Position numbers and translations under genes: made by a program. DNA of 64,000 nt from contig MPUH01000169.1 in NCBI GenBank assembly GCA_001970955.1, positions 27,373 through 91,372 on the forward strand, given 5' to 3'. Source of the stretch: Stentor coeruleus. Its lineage: Eukaryota; Ciliophora; Heterotrichea; Heterotrichida; Stentoridae. How positions within the stretch are numbered: position 1 is the stretch's first letter; each line of letters begins with the position of its first letter. Under the pieces are notes generated by a model that was not told the DNA's origin, did not search any database, and saw nothing but the letters and a program-made list of their open reading frames with translations. Positions 48,824 through 58,893 of this stretch are shown in pieces.

Positions 48824-49225
48824 CTAAAATATCTGACACATATTTGATCCTGTCTTTTGAAGCTTCATTCTTTTCATATGAGAGAATTGTTCTAATTTTT
48901 TTCCTATTCTTTCATATAGTTCATCTGTACAATCTACTCGGGAAATTAGTATATTTTGATTATCTGCTTGTTTTTGAAGCAACTCTGCGATTTTCATAAG
49001 GTCTTGTATTACTTTTAAAGCTTGTTCTTTTGAGATATACTCATCTGATGAAAAAAAATCGGAATCTGTACATTTTTGAATTGTTTCATCAAGAAAATTA
49101 CTACGCTCTAAGTATTTACTCAGGTCAATTACGTCTTCTATTTCTGGTTGCCAACTTGTTTCTGAATCCTTTGAATTTTCAGCTAAAATCGGAAATTCGT
49201 TCATGTGGATCAAGGACTCTGCCAT
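48824..49225 (-). CDS. small CaaX protein 4 (CQIF)
   Basis: 133 residues, acidic N-terminal half, then a long helix at ~68-125 (EQALKVIQDLMKIAELLQKQ, LYERIGKKLEQFSHM). The helix start EQALKVIQDL has the same pattern as NALAKIHDL of the 47495 protein. The end is a basic patch and GSNMCQIF, a CaaX box with Gln in the second aliphatic-preceding place, less ideal than CLVF but within the accepted range (X = F). The LSP motif is not visible. Membership of the array is supported by position, size, helix and box more than by alignment. Confidence 0.7.
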   Translation of the reverse strand: MAESLIHMNEFPILAENSKDSETSWQPEIEDVIDLSKYLERSNFLDETIQKCTDSDFFSSDEYISKEQALKVIQDLMKIAELLQKQADNQNILISRVDCTDELYERIGKKLEQFSHMKRMKLQKTGSNMCQIF

Positions 49226-50366
49226 ATATATAATCTAATTTTTTGATTCATATAGTTATGATTAACAAAATAATAATTTTTAATAAAGTTATTAACCTTT
49301 TACCAAGCACTGACCTACACACAACATTTTATAGCTAAACCTATTTGGATTTAGTGACAGTAAAAATATTAAAATATATAAACAAATATTATATTATCTT
49401 CAATATTTTTAGTTAGTTTAAGTTGTCCTACTTATTAATAACAAATATTATTTATGCAAGCATTAACAAAATTTACTTTTGCTTTGAATACACAATTCCC
49501 TGTTACAATTGCTGAACAATCTTTTCATCAAAATTTTTTTACCATAAAAGCATTTTGGATAAGAGTTAAATAATTTTTTTAGCAAAGATAAAAATGCAAA
49601 AGCGTTTATAAGGTTTAAAGCTAAAGATAAAAACTAAAAAGTATTTTAAAAAAGTTTCAAAAAAGATTAATTAATGTTTATTTATCTATAAACCCTTATA
49701 AAGTTTACAATATACTAATATTATTATACAGCTATAAAACTTCTAGATGCTTATAAAAGGTCATTTATAAATGTCAAAATAGCATATTTGTATTAGAAAT
49801 TAAGTATTTTATATTCCAATATGTCCTATCAGCATCGATAAGTTGTTACTTGCACTATCACTACATAAACTACATTTATTCTAATTCACCCATAAATCCA
49901 ACATAAAAATTATCTTTCAATGCAATCAATTCTTATATAAAATAACCTTTCCCACTATTTTCAAAATCATAATCCTGCTTTTATTATACCTTAACAAATT
50001 TCACAAACTTTCTATAATGCATTCAATACAACTATCCTATTTATTTTCTAAAACTGTAAAATCAGCTATTTCCCGAAACTTATCCTTTAAAATCTTCAAA
50101 AATATAAGCAACAACAACATATTTCTAAATCAAAATCCAAATATTTTAAAACACACTATATTTATTATCTTATATACTAGAAAAAAAATAAAATTTTTCA
50201 AAGCTATAATCTCTCAATTTTACTTAAAGTCTTAAACACTAAAATTCAACTTAAATACAAATCATCGATTTCCATCAATTATAAGCTTTTATTCCCTATA
50301 TTTATATAGCTAAACTTCCTAATTTACTAATTTATTTTATTGGTTTAAATTATAAATACATATACA
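49226..50366. other. 1.1-kb divergent spacer
   Basis: AT-rich. The plus-strand frame at 50017-50235 is Ile/Lys/Asn/Phe-rich and looks like chance. Confidence 0.5.
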
Positions 50367-50762
50367 ATGCAAAATGAAACTCAACAAGCTTCGGAAGAGT
50401 ACTGCTGTATAAAAATCACTGTTTTACATACACCGCCAGGAGAAAAAAACGATTTTGTAAGTAATGTACAAACACTTACATCGATAAAATGTGATCTTAA
50501 TCCTGGATTAGATATTGAAAACAAGCTCAGTAATCAGTTTTTGGAAAGCAAATGCAAATTGTTATTAGATGATGATAAAACAGTACAAAAAGAATATAGA
50601 TTTAATCAAACCTTATCACTTCCAAATAGTAATTCTTATGATAAAGTTAATATCAATACAAATCGTCATAGTTTTAATATAAGCCCTCAAATACAGATGG
50701 CTTTAACTATCAAAAATCCAGAAAAAATAGACTCAGGCTCATGCTCATGTTGTGTATTTTAA
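50367..50762 (+). CDS. small CaaX protein 5 (CCVF), only plus-strand member
   Basis: 131 residues, ending DSGSCSCCVF: CaaX box CCVF with three more cysteines in the preceding five residues, a likely dual-lipidation tail. The N-terminal segment EYCCIKITVLHTPPG resembles the KxxIxV strand of the family. The middle is Asn/Ser/Asp-rich and probably disordered; the shared helix is not obvious. It is the only array member read on the plus strand, so at least one inversion or independent insertion occurred. Confidence 0.72.
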   Translation: MQNETQQASEEYCCIKITVLHTPPGEKNDFVSNVQTLTSIKCDLNPGLDIENKLSNQFLESKCKLLLDDDKTVQKEYRFNQTLSLPNSNSYDKVNINTNRHSFNISPQIQMALTIKNPEKIDSGSCSCCVF

Positions 50763-52174
50763 ATAGATAAAGATATAATAAAATTTGAATGAAAAGGGGT
50801 TTAATCTATATGAAAAGTTTATATGATTGCTTAGAAATATAATAAAGATATTGGAATTTTACTTAAGACTAATCTAATTTGAATACAGGATAGGAAAAGC
50901 ATTATAAGATTAAAGCTATTTTAGATATGAGTATAAAGATGCAAATTTAATAAATGAGTATTTTTGATTGCTTTTGAGAAGAAATCAAGAAAATATGATT
51001 TTATTATGAGTAGTGAATTGATATAAAGGTATAATTAGTTTCATTTTATTATAGAATATCTGTATCTATTGCAGTCTAAGCTTAAAAAGTTCAGGAAATT
51101 ATCCTATATTTATTATATTATAAAAACAAATNAAAAAGTTCAGGAAATTATCCTATATTTATTATATTATAAAAACAAATATAAAGTTGGTTAAGAAGAT
51201 AAGGAAGTAAGATTTAATGATGTTTATTTATTAGAAAAAAATAAAATCGAGGAAAGGATTTTAGTAAATCAAATTTAGATACTTGGTAGAAGCAATCAAC
51301 GCTAAAATCAAATTTAATATAACAATTTTGATAAAAAGTTTCGTCAAATCTTCAATCAATTTAACATACAATATCCCAATTATTTATGTGTTAAAAACTA
51401 TTATAAATATATAGTATCTATCTGTAAATTATTTGATTATAAAGTAAAAAATCTCCTTTTACATTATCGAAGAAGTATTTCTAGTATCTAACTTAATAAA
51501 CTTTAATCAATAATCAGCCTGAAATTTTTAATTTTTTGCTTTCTATCACTTAAAACTCTAGATTATTTTAATACCTAACCCTACAACATAAATTCAAATA
51601 ATATTATTTGCCCTCAGCATTTCAATTGATAATTATATGCTTTAGCATTTTTTCCTTAATCATTAGGTATCGCATGATTTGAGCTTAGATTTCAGCTTGT
51701 CAAGCTATGCTTTGGGAAATTCTAAGGAAAAAGGACTAATAAATATTATATCAAACTATAATGCTCATATACTACTAACCATACTGCTTATTATACACCA
51801 AAAACCTAAACAACCATCCTAGGCTATTTTAAAAGGAAATGGAATTAATTATATATTTACTAGAAAATGAATAGCACATTATCAAACTAAAATTCAAAAA
51901 GTATCTTACCTAATAAACAACTATTACTCTAAAAATACTACCTTAAAACTTCACACCCTTATCTTCCTAATAAAATAAAAATCATACACCCTATGCCTTA
52001 TCCCATCTCATAAAAAACTTCCAAAATCTAAAACAAAATAACTCCTCCATCAATACTTTTTATCAATCTATCAACTTTTCTTTAAACATTTAATTCATAA
52101 TCTTCAAAGTTGCTTTTCTAGACTTTAAAGAACATTCTATTAACTTCATAAAAAATTTGGATTATTTTAAAGCT
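50763..52174. other. 1.4-kb AT-rich spacer with an inverted-repeat island
   Basis: Contains the N-joint at 51132. At 51649-51732 a less AT-rich island is bounded by a 10-bp perfect inverted repeat (tttttcctta / taaggaaaaa) and holds agcttg-t-caagct at 51694-51706. It has no open frame; a small structured RNA is possible but unsupported. Confidence 0.45.
51084..51180. repeat. 48-bp direct repeat around N at 51132
   Basis: 51084-51131 equals 51133-51180. Confidence 0.9.
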
Positions 52175-52564
52175 TTACATCACAACGCAGGCACATGTGC
52201 ATAATTTGTTCTTTGTAGCTGATTTTTGAAGTTTAAGTAGAACTGATTCATCTTGGTGGCTAAAATCCTCAGTCGAAAAGCGCTTTCTTTCTTCAGCATG
52301 TCCGAGTTTAGTTGAAAGTAAAGCCATGGATCCTCTTAAAGTATTTACAGCATTTTCAGTGCTAACTTGATTGTATTTTATTGTATGAGGATTAGATTTA
52401 ATGCTTTTAATTATTCCATATCCAGGACTAAGATAATTTCCTAAAGATTCTGGAGATTCTATGGAATTTTTTGTTTTGTTAGATGATGCTTCAAAAGGAA
52501 TTACTACGATTTTTGGGCATTTTCGTTCTGACTTTTCTGCATCATCTTGGCCATAATCTGTCAT
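52175..52564 (-). CDS. small CaaX protein 6 (CVVM)
   Basis: 129 residues. The family strand appears as CPKIVVIPF, the second motif as YLSPGYGIIKSIKS (compare LSPKSIIKRS), and the helix as NAVNTLRGSMALLSTKL. It ends NKLCTCACVVM. CVVM is a textbook CaaX box and X = M predicts farnesylation. Two upstream cysteines (C-T-C-A-C) could be palmitoylated. This member best links the divergent genes of the array, because it keeps strand, LSP motif, helix and box in the same order as the 46191/47495 pair. Confidence 0.78.
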   Translation of the reverse strand: MTDYGQDDAEKSERKCPKIVVIPFEASSNKTKNSIESPESLGNYLSPGYGIIKSIKSNPHTIKYNQVSTENAVNTLRGSMALLSTKLGHAEERKRFSTEDFSHQDESVLLKLQKSATKNKLCTCACVVM

Positions 52565-53139
52565 TTATTATTATTATAGTAATCATAAGATGTTATTATT
52601 AAAATTTTGTATAAAAAGATCTTTTGCAAGTGAAGAGGATTTACTGTGTGATATATTTATGATTTCTTATTATGGCTTATGATATTATAATTATTAAAGA
52701 TAGTAACAGGCGAGGCTAAGGGAAATTCGGTTAGTTTCGGATTTGTAAATTTATAAAGTAGAAAAATTAGAAAGCACTTAAATGTATTAAAAACTTTCTT
52801 CCAACCAAGCAAGGTCAAACCAACTCTCAATAATTCATAAATAAAAAGCAATAATCCCTATGATAATATATATAAATAATAAACCCCCCAAATGCTCTAA
52901 AACAAAAACCTAATCACTCAAAAAAAAAATGCCTAATAATCATTTTATATCATATTTCTTTTACTAAACTCACTCTTATTGCATTAACACAATAGCCTTC
53001 GCCATTTCTAATGCTATATCTAATAATAACTAACATCTATTTTATTTTATATATAATTTTAAACATCAACTACAACTTATACTATTTATTATCATTTTGA
53101 GACAAATTTAAACTATTTATCATTTTAATCACTACATAC
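52565..53139. other. spacer
   Basis: AT-rich. The minus-strand frame at 52657-52851 looks like chance. Confidence 0.5.
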
Positions 53140-53583
53140 TTAAAAAATATTACAAGCACAGCTCCCACAGTGTTGATGCTTGAGTCTTCTTACTTTATCA
53201 TTCTCATCATCATCTGCTACAGAAATATTTAAAATTTTACTTTCTTCTACAACAGAAGATCTAGGCCTTGTGGCATAATACTTTTGAGCTTTAGTAGGAT
53301 TTTTACTATTATTGGGGCTAGATTTTTTGTTATAAGAACAATCTAAATCAATGTTAACAGAGCCTTGAGAGTTTTCTATTGTAATAGAGGAAGCATGAAA
53401 AAGAAGTGCATTGACAAGGTTACTTTTTGCACTAACATAACTGTTATTGAGATCAACTTCTTTTATGTTTTTTACTAAAGCATCTGATGGTTTTTTAGCA
53501 CTTTTTGAAGCTGGTTTTTTCAATTTGATTGCTGGAAGTTTAAGTTTGTTTGAAATATTTTTAGCTTTTCCTATTTCTGACAT
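53140..53583 (-). CDS. small CaaX protein 7 (CNIF)
   Basis: 147 residues from MSEIGKAKN; the frame extends upstream to an in-frame ATG at 53610 and a TTG at 53622. I prefer 53583 for its aatataATG context and its match to the neighbour's MSEPET start. The N-terminal half is very basic (LKLPAIKLKKPASKSAKKP). The segment AKSNLVNALLFHASSITIENSQ aligns with AEASLINALIFYASSIAITN of the 54989 gene, broken here for length. It ends QHCGSCACNIF: CaaX CNIF plus CxxCxC. Paralogue of 54989. Confidence 0.75.
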   Translation of the reverse strand: MSEIGKAKNISNKLKLPAIKLKKPASKSAKKPSDALVKNIKEVDLNNSYVSAKSNLVNALLFHASSITIENSQGSVNIDLDCSYNKKSSPNNSKNPTKAQKYYATRPRSSVVEESKILNISVADDDENDKVRRLKHQHCGSCACNIF

Positions 53584-54988
53584 TATATTAAATACAAGAT
53601 TTATGTCCATGATATTTTTCAAGTTTTTTCAAGTTTTTTTCCTATATAAGGTAAAAATATTTGATGCTTATTTTATGTTATGATTAGGGTTGGAATAAGC
53701 AACTTATAAAATGAAAATCAGAATTGTTAGATTATTTATGCAGTTGGGATGTAAGAATATAAGAAAAAATAAGTGAAGTAATACACATCGATATTTTTTA
53801 GAATAAGTCTAACTTTATTGTATTTTTAATGTAATTTTCATACATTGATGCTGTGATATCAATGTGAATATGCTTATGCTAAGTAAAGATTATCTAATAT
53901 AACTTTAAAAGGTATTTACAATAAAATTATGTTTTATGAAATTGAACGCAAATTAGCTAAAAATTTCAAAGAATTTGATATGAATTTTATTCGATAAAAT
54001 ATTTCAATGATCTTTTTATGAAGGATATTTATAAAGTGCTTTTCTACTTTTGCGAGTTCATCTAAAAAAACTATATGAAATCCTATTTTTATATAAGTTT
54101 TCATTTTATATGATTCTAACTTATATATTGCTATTTTTGTACAATTAATAGTTGATTTATTCAGTATTATTTATATATTATCCATAAAGCTCTTCAAGGT
54201 TTTTTGATTTTCTAATTATTATTTCAGTTTTTCGTGTTAAAATATTCTGTCTTACAGGATTTCATTTTGTATTAAATTTTATTAGAAAATAAGTTAATGC
54301 ATTTATTATATGGGATATTTAGACTTAATTTTGCTTGGAAACATTATAAAAACTAGTTTTAACTTGAGTTATGCAATGAATAATTAGTAAATTCTTCACT
54401 ATCAGGCCAAAAAATTAAACTACAAATCTATGAAAAAATACTACATCAAGCAAAATATATAAAAGCAAATAACAAAAATGTAATCAAAAACCTAAAAAAA
54501 TACATTAAAATCGGCATAAAATGTATATAAATTATTGCTAAGATCTAAGCCAAGAACTAAAAATTATTTGATAGGGATTGATGATATATCCTCATAGGAA
54601 AATATAATATATAGGTTTTATTACTAGAAGATTTAATAATAGAATATTTTTATTTTTGGATTGTGTAAATAGTGAAGTTATCAATAAGAATATTATTTGA
54701 TGAAGAGTGTAAATTATATAATACAATATAGAGTTATTATATTATAAAATATTATTATTAAAAGTAAGCTTCGCAGATTATATGACTGATTTTTTGAGTA
54801 AATCTATATTTTTATCTTTAAACCAAAAACTTCATCACTATTCTTAAAACTATAAACATATCAGTAACTTTAATAAACTCAAATTTTATTTACTATAAAT
54901 ATACTTATAATTCTAATAAATATTCTTATAATATCTTTAGCCCAAAACCTGTAATTTTTTAAACTAAAATTCTTTAAGCTAAAACTAT
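53584..54988. other. 1.4-kb AT-rich spacer
   Basis: No coding-like island recognised. The plus-strand frame at 53447-53683 is an antisense shadow of CaaX protein 7. Confidence 0.5.
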
Positions 54989-55438
54989 TTAATAAATCTC
55001 ACAAACACAATTGTTACATACTTTATGCTTTATTTTGCTTACTTTATCCTTTTTATCTTCAGTTATTTGTGATAAATCCATAATACTTTTTCTTAATGTG
55101 TCACTAGATTTTATACTTTTAGTATATAGTTTTTGAGATTTAGGATTATTTGAAGTATTGGCAAAATGTGAGTTTTTTTTAAATGAACTATCTAAATCAA
55201 CGTTTGAAGAAATTTGAGAGTTTGTTATGGCAATTGATGATGCATAAAAGATAAGAGCATTAATAAGGCTAGCTTCTGCACTGAAATTTGTTGTTTTGGA
55301 TTTAGAAACTTTTGATATAATTTGTGTCTGCTCGGGGTTTAAAACCTTTTCACAAGGTTTTTTGGTTGGCTTTTTAACTTTTGGTGTAGTTAATTTGTCC
55401 TTTTTTTGGAAATTATTCACTGTTTCTGGTTCTGACAT
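54989..55438 (-). CDS. small CaaX protein 8 (CEIY)
   Basis: 149 residues; paralogue of the 53140 gene with the same layout: Lys/Pro-rich basic half (TPKVKKPTKKPCEK), the INALIFYASSIAITNSQ helix, then SNVDLDSSFKK (compare NIDLDCSYNKK), a Ser/Lys linker and VCNNCVCEIY at the end. The box CEIY has a charged residue where an aliphatic one is normal and Tyr at X, so it is the weakest prenylation site of the set. The NNCVC cysteines are kept, which might mean the palmitoylation-type Cys cluster is under stronger selection than the box itself. Confidence 0.72.
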   Translation of the reverse strand: MSEPETVNNFQKKDKLTTPKVKKPTKKPCEKVLNPEQTQIISKVSKSKTTNFSAEASLINALIFYASSIAITNSQISSNVDLDSSFKKNSHFANTSNNPKSQKLYTKSIKSSDTLRKSIMDLSQITEDKKDKVSKIKHKVCNNCVCEIY

Positions 55439-56774
55439 GGTAATATAATCAATAGTTTTAACCCATTACTATTTAAGCACTATCTAAAAAAATTATTTAC
55501 TATTTATACAGTAAGAAAAGCTTCAGTTTTTATTATTTGTTTGCTTATAATAAAGCTTAGTAACTGTATATTTTTTAGTATAAAACTTATCTTTTTTGTG
55601 TTAATAGAAATGTTTTTCCTTTTTTCTAAGGATTTTTGTGATGGAAGCATGGATAAAAGATAATATAAGAGACTGGATATGATTTTATTTAGCTAATGCC
55701 TTGTTTTGTAAAATGCTATATGCTATGTGCTATTGTCTTTTGATTTTTGATTTTCCTTATTAAATATTTTATATAAAACTATGATTTTGGGGTTATTTAT
55801 AAATGATTTGAGCTTAAAATAGAGTATATTAGATAGTTAGAGAACTTAAAGGCAGGGGCAATAGTTATTAAGTAAAGATTTATTAGCTGTAAAAAAAAAA
55901 CTATATGTGTAATAAATGGAAATTTTATAAAATTGGATGAATTTTGTATGATTTTTTGTAAAATACATTCTGATCGATTTTAAGTAATTGAGATATCGCT
56001 TATTTATGTTATCTCAGGTTTTCAATATGATTTATAGCTATTTTAAGTATTTCTTTAATAAGTTTGTAAAATTTAATTCAAAATTCATTAAAATCAAGTT
56101 AAAAGTTTTATATTTCTAGCTAAATAAGAATAGTTTAGTTTTTTAGATTTTTTTTTTAGCAAATCGATACATAAATATCTATGAATTTATAATATTTTTC
56201 AGGGTATATTGAATATTTTGTTAAAAGAAGTACATGATGAAATAAACATAGCTTAAATTCTCTAGTAAAATACATAAAAATTCACATTTAATAATTTGAT
56301 TATATATTGTACTTAATAAAAAAATTATAATCTCTTAAGTTAATTGAAAAATCATGTTTTGACAATTTTTCAAGTTGGCATCAATTTATACTAATTTGAA
56401 AATAAAGATGAAATTTTATATAAAGCATAGTTTATTATATTGAACTAATTAAAAAATAGAAGATGAAGTTTTTGTGTAAAGCATAGTTTATTGTATAGTA
56501 AATTGAATTTCATCAAGTTCTCATCATATAAAATTTACTATAGCTAACTTATATCATATATTCTATCTTTATATTATAAATGGCATAATGACTTTTTATT
56601 TTACCAGCACTAACAAAAGTTTTATTATTCATTAAAATCCATAAAATATCATTTCTCATTAAAAAAAAATCTATTCCCTTTGCATGCAAATACTTTATGC
56701 AAAATGCTAAATACAATATATTCCATACTCATTTTATACTAAAATTAATGGAAACTATGGCTAAATTTCTAACC
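55439..56774. other. 1.3-kb AT-rich spacer
   Basis: No gene or repeat recognised. Poly-A/T runs near 55880 and 56150. Confidence 0.5.
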
Positions 56775-57218
56775 TTAAATTATAAGACACACACAAGTGA
56801 CTTTTTCTTCTTTATTTAATTCTCCTTTACCTACAGGATGTTTATCACAAGGTTTTCTATGAAACTTTTTCCTACCTGCCAAATTTTCAGGCACTTTTTT
56901 ACTTTCAATTATAGATTTCTTTCTTTCTGAGGAACTCTTTCTTGAACTTACACTATTAGGACTATGAATTAATTCTAATGGACTATCATCATCTAAATCA
57001 GCAAAATTCTGATATTTGCTGTAGATTTGCCCACATAATTTATTTCTAATGAGCTTCTTCTTGCGCATACTAAATTGCAACTCTTTGCTCAGATCTAGCA
57101 AAGGGACAATTGGTGGTTTTTTAGTATTTGAAGAAACTTGCTCATTAGAAGTATTAGTAAGGCTTGAAGCTGGCTCAGTCATTATAGTGTTTAACAAGTT
57201 ACAGTCTATAGTTGCCAT
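56775..57218 (-). CDS. small CaaX protein 9 (CLII)
   Basis: 147 residues from ATG at 57218. A second ATG at 57182 (MTEPASSL, in ctataATG context) would give 135 and matches the MSEP-type starts of the neighbours. Basic and Ser-rich throughout (RKKKLIRNKL, SSRKSSSERKKS, GRKKFHRKPCDK). It ends EEKVTCVCLII: CaaX CLII with one upstream Cys. The family helix is not obvious. Last clear CaaX member of the array. Confidence 0.72.
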   Translation of the reverse strand: MATIDCNLLNTIMTEPASSLTNTSNEQVSSNTKKPPIVPLLDLSKELQFSMRKKKLIRNKLCGQIYSKYQNFADLDDDSPLELIHSPNSVSSRKSSSERKKSIIESKKVPENLAGRKKFHRKPCDKHPVGKGELNKEEKVTCVCLII

Positions 57219-57480
57219 GCGGTTACAAAAATATATATATCAAGAATAAAAATTGGATGAATATTTTAGAAGGGAAGAAAATGAAGTATTTATAAACAAT
57301 GCTAGTATTGGAGGTAGTCAGAATAAATGAAGTTGTTGATACTGAGAATGATATGAAGAGGGTTTATGCTAAGATTTTTTAGTTAGATTTATATATATAT
57401 TATAAGGCAAAAAGTTATATTTAACACTAGAAACAAATCGATTTATTATTAGTTAAGTGATTTTTTTTAGTTTAGAGTAA
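57219..57480. other. spacer
   Basis: AT-rich upstream region of CaaX protein 9. Confidence 0.45.
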
Positions 57481-57647
57481 AATTATATCAAAATAAACGA
57501 CAAAGACATAACTAGGTTTCAAAATTATTATGAGGGTGAAGATGCTGATTTGGAGATGGATAAGATAAACTTAGAGAATCTGAATATATTTGAACGCATA
57601 ATAGAATCATATATTTAGACAATTTTAAAGAATTCATGAAGAAGTAA
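57481..57647 (+). pseudogene. coding-like relic (acidic)
   Basis: 45 codons without a stop read NDKDITRFQNYYEGEDADLE then KINLENLNIFERIIES up to TAG at 57616. In the -1 phase the sense continues YLDNFKEFMKK to TAA at 57645. There is no ATG at the front, and a TAA lies directly upstream. Composition is clearly coding-like. Decayed gene fragment. Confidence 0.42.
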
Positions 57648-57666
57648 AAGCCAATATTAGTATTAC

Positions 57667-57849
57667 TTAATATTTATCGCTGATGGATTGTATTATGAGA
57701 GTTTTTTTTAATTCTTCGATCTCTTCAGTTCGGAGTCTGATTTCTGATGTAAAATTATTGGTTCAAATCATCCCTATCCCATCCCAAGATTAATTTACTT
57801 TTTTTAATTCAAAAAACTGTATTAGTATTTCTTCTTCATCAGTTGCCAT
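57667..57849 (-). pseudogene. coding-like relic with TAA and TGA (coiled coil)
   Basis: ATG at 57849 opens MATDEEEILIQFFELKKVN, then TAA, SWDGIGMI, TGA, then NNFTSEIRLRTEEIEELKKT and LIIQSISDKY to TAA at 57669-57667, all in one frame. It is convergent with the relic at 57481. The first ~60 bases are duplicated just upstream. Confidence 0.42.
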
Positions 57850-57917
57850 CCTCAAGATTAATTTACTTTTTTTAATTCAAAAAACTGTATCAGCATTTCT
57901 TCTTCATCAGTTGCCCT
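57785..57917. repeat. tandem duplication, period 68 bp
   Basis: The segment from gattaatttactttttttaa through catttcttcttcatcagttgcc occurs twice, offset by 68 bases, with two substitutions. It duplicates the start of the relic at 57667-57849 and is not at an N-joint, so it looks biological. Confidence 0.75.
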
Positions 57918-58893
57918 GACTCAGAGATATTTTTTCATATTTAACTTTTCCTTATTCCATTTCTTGGCATTTTGCCATTTTAAGCATCGCATTTTAATGC
58001 AAATAAAATAAATANAGAGATATTTTTTCATATTTAACTTTTCCTTATTCCATTTCTTGGCATTTTGCCATTTTAAGCATCGCATTATATACCTTTCTAA
58101 TGAAAATGATTTAGTAGTCTAAATTTATAAACTTCTAATATTTTTGCTTTAAAAATCTTGTTTAATATATAGTTTTGTTATAATTATAATCTAAAACTAG
58201 ATATTATCTTTTATTTTACTTTTCATACTTAAACTATAGTAGAGCTTATATAAGCAAGCAGTAAATCTAAACTAACTAAAGAAAAATCTTCAAAAAAAAA
58301 CATATTATTATAAAAACTTGGAGGTTTACTAATGGCTATTTTTGCTTTCTTTGAAGACATTTATATAATATTTTCGTGATTAAAATTGAAAATACTCAAA
58401 GATGTTGATGCAACTGAGGTAAAGGATAATATAATAGTTTTGGCTTATAATATTTAATGGTAGTTATGATATATGAATATTTTGGCTAAGTTAAAATTAT
58501 GGTATCGCAAAACACTTTTGCTTTGCCTTGAAAAGTATGAGAAATTCTTTGAATTGTTGAAGTTTTTTATGATAAAAAAAGATTTATGCATATGATGATA
58601 TATATATGATATTTATAAATTTTAAAGGATTTTTAAGGTATTTTTAAGGTATTTTGTGTTAACTGTTTATCTAAAAAATTTCCCCAAAACAAACCATAAA
58701 ATATATTTCACACTTTTTATCTATAATAATTTTCCTTCATCCCTATCTATGAAAAATCTTTGATTTTATCTATTATTAATGCATTTTTTATAATATATCT
58801 TAATCACCCTATAAATATGGATTTTTATCTAACTTTTCACATAATCATAGTTATTGTATGTGTTTATTAAACAAATATTTTCTATATCAGTTT
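57850..58893. other. 1-kb spacer with an N-joint
   Basis: The N-joint at 58015 duplicates ~71 bases. The rest is AT-rich with no gene seen. Confidence 0.5.
57923..58086. repeat. ~71-bp direct repeat around N at 58015
   Basis: 57923-57993 matches 58016-58086. The last ~21 bases before the N do not match, so the left contig end diverges. Confidence 0.8.
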
